A DNA stretch of 64,000 bases from Welwitschia mirabilis (taxonomy: Eukaryota; Gnetophyta; Gnetopsida; Welwitschiales). The notes under the pieces are model-generated. The model was not told the origin of the DNA. It searched no databases and saw nothing but the letters and a program-made list of their open reading frames with translations. The position numbers and the translations under genes are program-made. This document shows, one piece after another, positions 25,479-36,883 of the stretch; within the stretch, counting starts at the first letter, position 1; each line of letters begins with the position of its first letter. The DNA lies in NCBI GenBank assembly GCA_051453625.1, contig JBOZIK010000001.1, positions 122,908,804-122,972,803 of the forward strand. The letters run 5' to 3'.

Positions 25479-27712
25479 TCACAACTGGTCCGTCTCCCAT
25501 CTGACACTTGACGCCACCCGGTCGTGCTTTGGAACGTATTCCTGCGAAGCAGCAAATCAGCAATCAGTTGCTATTATTCGCCGAAGGTTGGACATAAGCA
25601 GTCTACAGATGAAAAGGATTCCTTCGTCTCGTTTTGGTTTACCTCAAGCTTGCGGACAAGTTCTTTTGCAGTAGGCGCTGAGACGACGATATCACGCGCA
25701 GAGGGAGTTATGAATCCTGCGTCTACAGCCTGATCGATGAACATCAGCAGAGTGTCGTAGTATCCTTCCACGTTCAGTAACCCTACCTGCACCAGAAGAT
25801 CACATCTTTTTCGTTGAATTCATGGTTAAGATTACATTATAGCCGCAGAAACGACGGATGATTCGGGCATGCGGAATTAAATACCGGTTTGTCATGGATC
25901 CCCAGCTGAGCCCAGGTGATAACCTCCAGGAGTTCCTCCAGAGTGCCGTATCCTCCTGCAACATACGGGTATCACTATCACCTCGAGAACATGAGCGTTC
26001 GTTCGTAAGTCAGAGAGTTTCAGATGAAACAAACCGATTATTCTTCTGCTATAACAAACCTGGCAGCGCAATAAAAGCGTCTGAGCGACGCTCCATTTCC
26101 GCCTTCCTTTGATGCATATCACCGACCGGCCGCACCTCTCCAACTGTTTCTCCCGTGATCTGCAAATTCTGCGATATTGATTAGGTTTCGTAGTTTTGTC
26201 GATATGTTGTTGGCCGGTGAAAATGAGTAAAGCAAGCGCGAATTTTGTTTACCTCGCGGCGCATAAGTGTCTTTGGGATGATCCTGCGCATGCAAAGCAC
26301 GAATAAGCAATAGCGCTATGAAATCTTTGCTAGAGCTGTTAAAAACAAGCCAAACCTAACCTCAAGGTGAACGTGAGTACCGATCTAGAACTAGTTCCGG
26401 CAATACCATGTCCTGACGCTTACGAACAAAGACGTATATATTCTTAGAAAATTTCGAATAATTAAATAAGAAATTTCATTTATGATGAAAGACCGAAGGA
26501 CAAAGGATCGAATACTCAGAAGATTTGCACGGAAGTTCAAGAGCAGGAACTTGTTATAAAGCTGATTTTTAACTGAACACAGAACAAAGAGTCTTCAAAG
26601 ATAAAAGACAGGAGACGAATATCACATACTGGAGAGCTTGTTGCATACAGCTTATGATCCCTTTGAAATCTGCAAATAAGACTTAGAAGCAGTAGAAAAA
26701 AAGAGCGTTCAGCTGATTACGAACTTGAGAAAGAACAAATGGAGGGAACTTTGATTCGTAACACTAAATATCAAAAGAGACTTGATGCGAAAAGAATGAC
26801 GGTTTGCAAAGAATCTTGAAACGGAATAGCGATACTGGGAAATATCCGAAAATGATGATGATTTTAAAAGACACGCCATGAAAGCAGACTCAGAAATAGT
26901 CCAAAAGTGTGTTGTTCAACTTAAAGAAAATAAAATCCACGGATGTGATGAAAGATTAGATATACAGAAGCCTCGATGTAGGGAAATGAGGAAGAATGAC
27001 GTTTACAGAAAATCTACAAGCGGAATGGTAATGAAACCTATGTATTTAAATTTGCAGGTAGATGAAAACAAGGAAGAGATTGATGAAGGCGATAAAGAAG
27101 TGTGCATAGTTTATGTAAAAGAACTGCAAATTCACGCTTAACAAAGCAAGAATCAGAAGTTCGAAGAGAAGTGCCATTCATACCCTAGCACATGTCCTCC
27201 TCCATTATAGACAGCCTGTGACACAAGGCCCATAAGCCCTACGCTTCCACCCCCGTATACCAGATCTATACTCCTTGAAACCTGCAACAGGCCGTGTAAC
27301 GAAAGCTCAGGTTTCAAAAACCCTAGCAAAGGAGTATAAAACAAACAAGAATCCCACACGCCATTAATTAAAAGGGCATCTATTATGTGAACTAGAAAAG
27401 AGAAGCCATTTCGTCGTTTTCCGGAAAGCAGAGCCTTTGAGGAAAGATCAAGGCACATTCTACGCATACTAAATTAAGACACAGAAGCATTAAATGGTTA
27501 TGGCAACGCGCTACAGTTCCGTTGACCTGAAGACTAAAGAGGCTATAAACGAGTTCCACGATAAAAACGATCTTTACCAGTTCGTCGCCCAGTTCAATGG
27601 CAGCATTGTGATAACTCTTGCGATTTCCGGAGCTACTGCCGCAGAATACGCAGATGCTCTTGAATCTGGACGCCGGTCTAGACGCGTGTTCGAATCCCTG
27701 TCTCGTCTCCAT
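25479..27712 (-). CDS. LOG: LONELY GUY (LOG) cytokinin-activating enzyme, complete, 7 exons
   Basis: Cytokinin riboside 5'-monophosphate phosphoribohydrolase: it cleaves cytokinin nucleotides to the active free base plus ribose 5-phosphate, in cytosol and nucleus in known plants. Exons on the minus strand: 27578-27712, 27184-27281, 26253-26283 (only 31 bp), 26060-26159, 25885-25955, 25643-25786 and 25479-25541. Every intron has GT...AG ends and the frame holds throughout, giving 642 bases and 213 residues, the usual size of plant LOGs. Landmarks: [15 protein letters not shown] (res 20-34), [20 protein letters not shown] (res 50-69), MHQRKAEM (res ~102-109), and the nucleotide-binding PGGYGTLEE motif (res ~121-129). 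The C-terminus [12 protein letters not shown] is family-typical. The start is the only in-frame Met before the conserved Rossmann entry. No stop or frameshift is present. The closest paralogue within the LOG family cannot be assigned by eye. Confidence 0.96.
26284..27183 (-). other. LOG intron 2 (900 bp)
   Basis: Longest intron of the LOG gene. It starts GTATGAATGG after the HVL codons and ends GCGCAG before the 31-bp exon. An 87-residue plus-strand reading (26878-27141) lies inside it, has no recognisable domain and is not called as a gene. The other introns are about 90-300 bp. Confidence 0.85.
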
Positions 27713-27816
27713 TCTCGAAGAGTATGAAGATTGTAAACGCTTTGATGCTGAGAAAGGGACTTGGGGGAGATGACAGAGCTATGAGCAAATTGAATTGTAA
27801 GTCGAAATGAAACGGA

Positions 27817-27870
27817 ACCTCGCTGAACTGCTAATCCTACACAACCTCGCTGAACCGCTAATCCTACACA
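27817..27870. repeat. 27-bp tandem duplication at the predicted LOG start site
   Basis: 27817-27843 and 27844-27870 are two head-to-tail 27-bp units that differ at one position. They lie between the LOG TATA box and the ATG, covering the place where transcription should start. This is probably a recent slippage duplication. Confidence 0.9.
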
Positions 27871-27877
27871 AGCTTTC

Positions 27878-27887
27878 TTTATATAGC
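27878..27887 (-). promoter_or_regulatory. TATA box of the LOG gene
   Basis: The minus strand reads GCTATATAAAG here, a good plant TATA box, 166 bases upstream of the LOG ATG. A start about 30 bases downstream would fall near 27850, inside the 27-bp tandem duplication, giving a 5' leader of about 135-140 bases. Confidence 0.6.
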
Positions 27888-29540
27888 AAAAAGGAAGGAC
27901 GCTAATGCTGGAACGAGAACCTAGAATAACAATATATTATTGTTAGGGATTCGTGCATCCCTATGGTCAGCTACAACTCATAGGGTTTCGTTTGCCCTCT
28001 GGTTAACAAAAGAAAAAAGAAAGAGGAAATGAACTTGAAACAGCATTTCATTGCAAGTTTGCAAAGATACGGACAGCGCTACTTTAGCAGCCTTTTGACA
28101 ATAGTCCATCAATCAACGTCCAGCGGCGTTTTCCCTCCCGCAGGTGCCTCGTTGTCCTGTGAAATTAAAATTACTTCTCCAAGGCTACAGAAGAGTAAAT
28201 CCTTTCCAATTTCTTCATAGCCAACTAGCTGCTATCATCTCCAGGTCTAAATAGTCTATATGTTCTCATCGGCACGGTGTAGGCTACTTCGATGACTTCC
28301 GCACGTGCAAACGCAGAAAGCGGTACAGAAAGTCTGAAACAAGGACTCAACGAAGAAAAGTAAAACCAAAACCTTTTCCAGCTTCATACTTCCATTTTGT
28401 ATTTTTCAATTTATCCACGTATTCCCGCTCGCATTCCATTCTTCCATATCTTTAACCAGAGACACGTCCGGCGATTAGTTAAAAGAAGAACAAAGAAGCT
28501 AGCTGTCCACGCCGTTGATGAAGCCAGCTGGGAACGTGTAACCTGTCAATTGTCAGGATGATGAGTGCGGAATCAGATTATTCCGTTTCGTCTCGTCTCT
28601 AATCTTTCACCGAATTGCTCATCCATTTGTTCACCGATCGCTGGTTCAGGTTCCAAGGTCCAACCGTCACAGCAACAAATGCCGAGGGACAAAATTTCTC
28701 ATATTTCTACAGTCCTGTCAACGGAAGAATCGTCATCACTTCTTTCAATCCAAAGCCAAAAAACTTATTTCAACAGAAACGATTCTGTTTATCAGTCAAG
28801 AGAAACGCTTTAGAAGAAAATACAATCGATCAAAATCGTTCACAAAATCTCGAAAATCTTCATACCTCAAAATACTTCAGCCGGCGCCAGATTTTTCCCG
28901 GAAAATCTGGATTCTAAACACAAACGAAGCAAGAATCTGTTGCGGCTGATGTCTAAAAACTCTGCAAACCGCTGCCTTCTCCTTGTTTAATCATTGGAAA
29001 GGGATGTACGATGATTTCACTTAATATATTATTTGTAAAGTATGTTGTGCTACGGCTGGGGAGAGCTGTTGCAGACGCGGGACGTGGAGAGATAATGCGA
29101 CGAGATGTGAGGATCGGTGTGTCTGTGACTCTCTCTGACTCTGATCGCTGCGCTTCTCGCATTATTGTATTGTTTTTCTTGGATCACCCTCCCATTTCCT
29201 AGAGCCTGACTCAGACTTCGACTTTGGCGGCCATCGATACGTAAATTTTTGTGGGTTGAACGTCCTGCTGTTCTGAATGAAGCCTGTTAGTAAAACGCAT
29301 ATGAAATAGTTCAAAATATGTATGTACACGTCAAAATTCAGTCCCTGTCCCGTCTAAGCTCTGACAGACGAGAGCCATTGTTCCGTTTCTTCGTCCTCCG
29401 CCTCCTTTTTCCACAATTATTTAAGCAGTCATGTCGCGCTGATTCTGCCACAAGTTTTTGGGGATTTTCAATGCTTTTTTCATCACCCCCGCATTTTTTT
29501 GAGCTAATTTAGGTATTTTTTAAAATTCTTTTAGGTTTCA
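27888..29540. other. GC-richer region upstream of LOG, no assigned gene
   Basis: Base composition stays like that of the LOG gene and unlike the AT-rich flanks, so this is likely unmethylated, low-copy DNA. It may be LOG promoter or hold an unrecognised gene. Two weak hints on the minus strand: a short ATG reading MAAKVEV in a good start context (29211-29234), and a possible terminal exon after a TTTCACAG acceptor encoding DNEAPAGGKTPLDVD and a stop (28109-28156). I could not join them or name a product. Confidence 0.4.
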
Positions 29541-30474
29541 TATTAATGGTATTGANNNNNNNNNNNNNNNNNNNNNNNNNNNNNNNNNNNNNNNNNNNNN
29601 NNNNNNNNNNNNNNNNNNNNNNNNNNNNNNNNNNNNNNNNNNNNNNNNNNNNNNNNNNNNNNNNNNNNNNNNNNNNNNNNNNNNNNNNNNNNNNNNNNNN
29701 NNNNNNNNNNNNNNNNNNNNNNNNNNNNNNNNNNNNNNNNNNNNNNNNNNNNNNNNNNNNNNNNNNNNNNNNNNNNNNNNNNNNNNNNNNNNNNNNNNNN
29801 NNNNNNNNNNNNNNNNNNNNNNNNNNNNNNNNNNNNNNNNNNNNNNNNNNNNNNNNNNNNNNNNNNNNNNNNNNNNNNNNNNNNNNNNNNNNNNNNNNNN
29901 NNNNNNNNNNNNNNNNNNNNNNNNNNNNNNNNNNNNNNNNNNNNNNNNNNNNNNNNNNNNNNNNNNNNNNNNNNNNNNNNNNNNNNNNNNNNNNNNNNNN
30001 NNNNNNNNNNNNNNNNNNNNNNNNNNNNNNNNNNNNNNNNNNNNNNNNNNNNNNNNNNNNNNNNNNNNNNNNNNNNNNNNNNNNNNNNNNNNNNNNNNNN
30101 NNNNNNNNNNNNNNNNNNNNNNNNNNNNNNNNNNNNNNNNNNNNNNNNNNNNNNNNNNNNNNNNNNNNNNNNNNNNNNNNNNNNNNNNNNNNNNNNNNNN
30201 NNNNNNNNNNNNNNNNNNNNNNNNNNNNNNNNNNNNNNNNNNNNNNNNNNNNNNNNNNNNNNNNNNNNNNNNNNNNNNNNNNNNNNNNNNNNNNNNNNNN
30301 NNNNNNNNNNNNNNNNNNNNNNNNNNNNNNNNNNNNNNNNNNNNNNNNNNNNNNNNNNNNNNNNNNNNNNNNNNNNNNNNNNNNNNNNNNNNNNNNNNNN
30401 NNNNNNNNNNNNNNNNNNNNNNNNNNNNNNNNNNNNNNNNNNNNNNNTTTTAGGTTTCATATTAATGGTATTGA
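29529..30474. repeat. 892-N gap with a 27-bp duplicated flank
   Basis: The sequence TTTTAGGTTTCATATTAATG and the next seven bases occur both immediately before the N run (29529-29555) and immediately after it (30448-30474). This may be an assembly overlap, or repeated sequence around an unassembled element. Confidence 0.8.
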
Positions 30475-30514
30475 AATTGTGTTAAACAACGTGACCCATG
30501 TTCCACGAGGATAA
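30448..30514 (+). pseudogene. Possible Copia polyprotein scrap
   Basis: The plus frame after the gap reads HINGIEIVLNNVTHVPRG before a stop. The pattern (Asn-Gly, a Leu-x-x-Val stretch, then HVPR) resembles the stretch between protease and integrase in Copia polyproteins (NGxxxxLxxVxHVPxL). Only about 20 residues are visible, so the call is tentative. More of it may lie in the N run. Confidence 0.35.
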
Positions 30515-33500
30515 AATAATTACGCTGTTGGAAAATACTGATTTTCCAGCGAGGTATAGAGCTTTCTTGAGACAACGACTAGATATTCCATATAATCCTG
30601 GAGCATCTATATATGGATGCTTTATAATATTCTTTAAAGGATTATAATCTAACTTCTCCATTTTTTAATTACAACAAAATCTAATTTTTTATGTGATCAT
30701 CTATTCTTGCTATATAAAATTGACTTCAAAGATTTCTAGTAACAAAATCCTTGTTGTCAATTGTATATAGTATCTTCTTCTATTGTTGTTGTATAAAATT
30801 GACTTCAAAGAATTGGGCTTTTTCTTTTTTTTTTTTTTTTGGTTAGAAGGGGAATAACAAAGATCACATGTTTTAATAAAAGTATTACTTTTTTTTTTAA
30901 AAAATCAATTTAAAGGTTTTTCATTTCATAAGGAAGTATTTCCACCTCATAAAATTGTAAATAGAAAAGACATGTTACATAATAGTAGACGTATTTTAGT
31001 TCTCTCTAATAGTTGATACCTAGTAAGGCATAGTTGTAAAGATGATAATAATTGATTACATGTGAAATTGAGCCCTACTTTAATTGTCATCTCATCATTG
31101 AGTGTTTAGTTTTTTGGTACTTCATTGGTATGATTTTTTATTTAATATTATCTTTGCGTTTTGTGTGTTTACTGTTATGTGTTAAGGGGTGTTGTGTCGG
31201 GTACGCTACGAGTCCCCATAAACATTCAATAATCCACCAAGCTCTGAATGATGAAATAGTGTGATTATAACTGAATTTTTATAATTTTGACCCGTGTAGA
31301 CTCAGCAATTAATAATTTGAAGGCTATAAATACCATGTTTTAGGATCATTTTGCACTCCTCATGTCTTGATCCTAATTAAGGTGACATTATTATGAAATA
31401 TACACTTTAATCACTAATTATCTCACTAAGATGCAATCCATAAATCAACGAAAGCATTATATCATCTAAAGGAGAGCCTTGACATCTAACCTTGGATCTC
31501 AACCTACATACAAACCTACAAAGAATGATGAACTTAATATAGAAAGGAATGCGTAGGAAGAACTTTTGAGAGCCTCGCTTCCTAAAACATGTATCACTAA
31601 TGGGTAAAACACAACTTGCAAAAAAGTACACGCAAATGTTTAATAAAGTAAAACATCAACATTCGACTTGTTAATGCCATTATACAAGTCGATATGTATG
31701 CTAATGTTTCTAAAGACAAGTACAGAATGAAAAATAAAATAAAAAATAATAAGAATGTTTTCTCAACTTAATAAGTTAAGACTATTAGTCAAAATAAAAT
31801 TCCTCTTAAATTTAGAGATCTTCGCTTCCCTAATATTTCTTGTATCATTTGTAACAAATGCATACAAAAATTCTTATTATATTTGGAAGCTAGTGTGAAC
31901 TTAAATTCATATTCACTTTGTAAGGAATTTGGATTGGAAGGACTACAAAAATCAAGGATAATTCTATAATTGTAAAGCATTTAATGAATGGGAAGATGTC
32001 AGTCCCGAGAAGTAAACCATATAATGGAAATCCTCAAGAAATAGTAAAAGATGTTTTGTGCAACTTTGTAATATTTACTAACCTATATATCTTATTTTTT
32101 AAGAAATGAAAGATAATCCTAAGTTTTTTCACTTATCTTGGATACATCATCCTTTATTATTTCTAAGTCTTCAACAACTATAGGAATGGTGTCATTAAGA
32201 TGTTATGAAACAAAATGAACACAAAATTATTAGTTTTCAAAGCCATGACAAAAAACCTCTTTGATGATAGCCTCATCTAGATTGGATTAATACATATTTA
32301 TCAATTTCACCTAACTACAGTTATTTTCATAATATATTGAGATTTTATCAATCATCTTATAGTGTTCCATGAAATGTGAAATAAAGAACATGTAGTGCAG
32401 ACATACTCATGTAGATAAGATATGGATTTATAGTTAAAAGGATGATAATTGATGTATTAAGCCAACTTGCAAAGGTGAATTCAAGGGGCAATATAAATGT
32501 TATAACTTTTTTCTATCCAAAATTATTTGATAATTTATTATACAATTCTCTTACTTATCAATGTTACTTATCACGGCATTATGGTGAAATGGTTTCACTA
32601 TTTGGGCTCTTTTCATTTCGAAATTTGATGGTATAAATAGTGATTTCAAATAAATAGCAAGCTATAGATGTGTAATGGTGATGTACAAGAGTGATACAAA
32701 GGACAAGAATAACAGTGATGTGTAGTTGCAAAGGGCTCAGTTTCACATAATGAGTATATTAATAGCAGATGCAAGCAAATCCTAGTATGATTTTTGTGTT
32801 GAATGTTCATTTTTATATAAATTATGTGTGATGTGAAATTCAAACAGTGCACTCATAATTAAAAAGAAAAGTCAACACATTGATAAATTATTTTCTTTAT
32901 ATTAAGGGATAAAACTTTTCATTTGGAAAATAAGAAATGGGGTTTTTTAATTTGGCTTTGAAGACAAAATAAGGGAGATGTTATTTGTAAACATTATGAA
33001 TAAATATCATTCAATTAAAGCAAATTACACAAGCCTAGTCATTCTACTTAGCATATATAGAGGCTAGGATTTCCTTATTATGTTAGTTCTTAGTTTTCAT
33101 ATATAATGTTTTTTTGCTATTTTATTTACCTATGTATGTCCACCTCTAACTTCTAGGTGTCTTATATTATCATTATGATACTATAAATCTAAAGAAAATA
33201 CCAAAGAAATGTGAAAGCAAGATAATGATGCGAGTAGAGACATGATGGTGATGCTGGCTAGAAAGGCATCAGTAATGCAACATTGAACTAGAGCTCTAAC
33301 ATAGGTGATAAGGAGACCTACATGCAAATTTGGAGAGGGATGCAAGTAATTAAAGAAGTAGCAAAATGATAATGAGAAAGGAAATATGTGATTTAAATAA
33401 TGCTAATGTGGGTTTTTTGAGAGGAAAAAGTAAGATGGATAGGGTTAGCTACTAATGGATGAAAGAAAGGAGGGAAAAGTCTTTGTTTTTGAAAATGAAC

Positions 33501-34740
33501 TAATTTTTAAATTTCCACATACTTCATAAGGCCATAGTATATATGTTTATTTGATGTTTTAGTAGATTGAAAAATGAATCATAGGAAAGAATATTAAATT
33601 TTGTACATTTATATGTTACTAAAATTATTTTAAAAACTTAGAATTTAAAAACAAAAACTATGATGTTTCTATGTATTTTATACAAAATCTATAAAATGGT
33701 GGAATGTTGATGTGTCAAGGCTAAAGAACATAAGCTACTAGAAGTTTTTAATAAATCTCAAGCCACATGAAATTTTTTATCTTTTTCTAAATTTTGGTTT
33801 TCCATAGTTTCCTCCATTTGCTAAAATATTTAAATAATATTTAGTATACATATTAACTGTTAACATGTAAGAATTAACATATTTCTCAAGTATTTTATGC
33901 TAATTTATTAAAGACGAGGACATTAATTTAAACATTTTAATCATAAATATATGTCTTGTGCTATTTTTAATGCTATACTTGATCTTATGCATTTTCCCAT
34001 GACATTTTCAAGAATTTAACGACATTATGGAGCATAAATCCAAAATTGGAGTTTAATTAAATCAAAATACCAACAACATTAGTTACTTATATAGTGGCAT
34101 CCATTCCTTTTGTAGAATGCCTTACAAACTCACATTTGAAAGTCATCATGAAAAAGTGGCCAAATTTTGTTTGTTGGACCAGTTAGTTATGGCATCAAAA
34201 TTAACCGTAGTCTTTAGCTGTAAAAGTGATGAATTTCTAATGTAAAACCTTAACTATAAAACCCTAAAGTGTGAAACCTTAGCCCTAGTTTCACTTATAA
34301 AAGAGGTCCAATGTCTCACTTTATAGAAGGGGTGATCTTTAGGTGGAGAAGAGCATTTAGCATTGGAGAAGAATACTTCCAACATGTCTTTTTAGTTTCC
34401 TTCCTTTAGGACTGGGCTATCCTTGGGGCTAAGTTAATGTTTCTTATACTAGCTTAATATTTCCTTCATTGACGTATTACATAATTCCTTTCTATTAGTA
34501 AACATAGAAGCCTTCACTTCTTGGTTTTAATTGTGGTTTAGTTCATACTTCTAATACTTAATATGAAGTTATAATGTTGTCAAGTTATTTATACTTCTGA
34601 GTGAATATTTCTTGATGTTATTTGATGGTTCTTTGAATTTGTTTCCTACTTATCATGTTTATGAATACGCTATGGAGGATCAAAGTGAGGAAGAAATCTC
34701 ACCACTACTCATTTGGTGAATGAGAGCATTTCACCATACT
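30515..34740. other. AT-rich stretch, no gene seen
   Basis: No convincing coding region. A 19-base word TATAAAATTGACTTCAAAG occurs twice (about 30713 and 30793). Near the right end (34190-34700), a CTTATAAAAG site is followed by leader-like sequence up to the start of the 2.2-kb array. This could be part of an LTR or promoter, but no pair or boundary was found. Confidence 0.4.
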
Positions 34741-35782
34741 TCAAGTCATAATGGACTTAGCAAAATTAGGATTTAAGGTGAAACTTGTGATGTATCTTTA
34801 AACCAAACTCTTTCATTTATCGAAACATTTAAGTTAGTCCTTGATTACTATGTCTATTTCCAATTCTCATCCATTAAAACTCTTTTTTCATTCTTGCCTT
34901 TGAAGTAACTTTGATATCTTACTAGAATGGAACTAGATTGTTTACTATTTTTTTATCTACTTTATCCTTGCGGAGGAACAACTCTGGGATCTTGTCTCCA
35001 ACTAATCTTCTAGATTACTATTGGTATAAGTTAAACTCAACTGTGCAAGATTTATGTCGACTAGGATGATGCTGCATTCATCTTTCATTAACAAACAATA
35101 CAAGCATAGCCTAGTTATACCTCGAATAGCTTCTGAGCACTATTAGAAGGGATAATGGCATGGTAGGTTTACAATAGGATATGCATAAGCTTTTCTTTTT
35201 CTTACATCTTAGATTTTAGTATTTTTATTTTCTGCATTCTCTGATGATTGGTAATTTTTTGCTTCTAGTGATACCTAAACTGGTTTGGCTTTTATTTGTA
35301 TTTTGATTTCTACATCGCTTATTTTCTAAGTATATTTACCTTTTGTACTTTTTAGTGATGGATACGGGTCCATCTCCAGTGATACCTAAATTGGTCTTTT
35401 TTATCCTAATTTTAGTTGTAAACTTTAACCTAATTATCATTATTATATCAATCTTTGTATTTGTAGGAATAACTAGTTTATGTAGGTTTTACTATTTCAT
35501 TTTTCTCAAATGAAGAATAAAGTGACAAAACTCAAGAAAATTAAAGAAAATCGAGAATACCAAAAATGTTAAATAAGTCTCTTCCCTCTCTTTTCTTTTT
35601 CTACATTATTTTATTATAGTAGATTTTTCATTATTAATTTTGTGTGCACTAGATTAAATTTTTTATTTCTGTTTTAGATTTTTGTAAAATTGTTTGTCTA
35701 AGGTTTTTTGTATATTTTATTTCATTTCACTAGTGCCATTACCCTTTTTAGATAAATCATCTCTACATTTTGCATAGATCTT
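34741..35782. repeat. 2.2-kb tandem array, unit 1, left part
   Basis: Begins about where TCATAATGGACTTAGCAAAA first matches the later units. It contains the landmark TTATGTCGACTAGGATGATG (about 35055) and an internal ~110-bp duplication around GTGATACCTAAA...TGG (35262 and 35373). It is cut at the 5-bp target site ATCTT by the Gypsy element and resumes at 49439. Confidence 0.85.
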
Positions 35783-36870
35783 TGTTGTGGTGCGTATTTA
35801 TGTAATGTTACATCTTTAGTAGAATTCTGTCAATCACAAATATATGCATAAACACAATACACTAATATAGATGTGAGTTGACCTAAATGTTGTAATCCAT
35901 AGAAGGCCTAGGCTAGAACAAGAAAGTTGATTTCCACAAGAAAACACTTTGTATTTTAACTACAGAAATAAATTGCAATGCATAAAAGAATAATGCAACA
36001 TACTTGTATAAAGCTAATTTAAGAAATAAAAATAACAATGCACCTAAACTAATAATGAAGAACCTTAATAAAGGTTACCCTCATAACCTATATCACTAAA
36101 GAAACTATCACTGGATCAGAAGCAACATAAGTTATTAGGGTTAGAAACAAACATGCATAGGAATTAAAAAAGAAGCATTTTGTATTAAGTCTTGAACAAC
36201 ATCCGTGTTACAAAGTAGTCGCATCTCAATGGAGGAATCTTTGTACAACACCAGGAATACATCTTTATATAACTACAAGGATGGATCTTTGTCCCTTCAA
36301 TCTTCTATCATGAGAATTTCTAGTGCAAATGAAGACAAGAAGGAGTCAAGGGTGGAATTAATATTTATTAATACAAAGAAACAAAAAAACAGACAAATAA
36401 GCATGAGTAAAACCCTAACGGCCACACAAAGAAAAATAGATAGAAAAATGGCAAAAGCGAAGTGAATGTTTCATGAGTTGTTACAACAATGTCATCCAGC
36501 TGGTCGTCTATTAGATTGACGATGCTATCTCATAAATCATTCACGTCATCTACTAGATTAAACTTATTTAGCATCTTTGTTGGCATCAATTATTCTGTCG
36601 TCCATACAGTCATCTAGATGATGACATGGATCATGGGCTTTTACAAATGTTCTATTAATGCCTTAGCCTCAATGTTTTGCAGGAAGTTTGTCTCAGAAAT
36701 GAAAAGTATTAAGAATTGCTCTAAATGCTGCACAATATCATGGAAATTGTGTTTTTTATCTCTTTCATCTTCTCTCTCTATTATCATGGAAATCGAGCAT
36801 ATACCCATCTATTATCTTGCAAAACCACTCAAAATATGCTATCAAATATGTGTAAGTTGGTAGTACAACA
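35783..36870 (-). repeat. 3' LTR of the Gypsy element (left copy)
   Basis: About 1088 bp, starts TGTTGTGG and ends GTACAACA on the plus strand, aligning along its length with 48203-49438. It contains a cluster of GTCATC/GATGAC words (36490-36630), including the palindrome GTCATCTAGATGATGAC at 36609-36625. Confidence 0.93.
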
Positions 36871-36872
36871 TA

Positions 36873-36883
36873 TCCCTCCACTT
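36873..36883 (-). other. Polypurine tract of the Gypsy element
   Basis: The minus strand reads AAGTGGAGGGA, two bases before the TGTTG of the 3' LTR, the place where plus-strand DNA synthesis is primed in this class. Confidence 0.6.

Noticed and set aside
25042-25555. Overlapping 60-95 residue readings downstream of LOG
   Set aside because: They fall in the LOG last exon read in other frames, its 3' UTR or flanking DNA, and show no domain. The real use of this sequence is LOG exon 7 at 25479-25541.
26878-27141. 87-residue plus-strand reading
   Set aside because: It lies wholly inside LOG intron 2, antisense to the gene, with no recognisable domain.
29543-30514. Readings of over 300 residues spanning the N run on both strands
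   Set aside because: They consist almost entirely of unknown bases. Only the last ~20 residues on the plus strand have any meaning.
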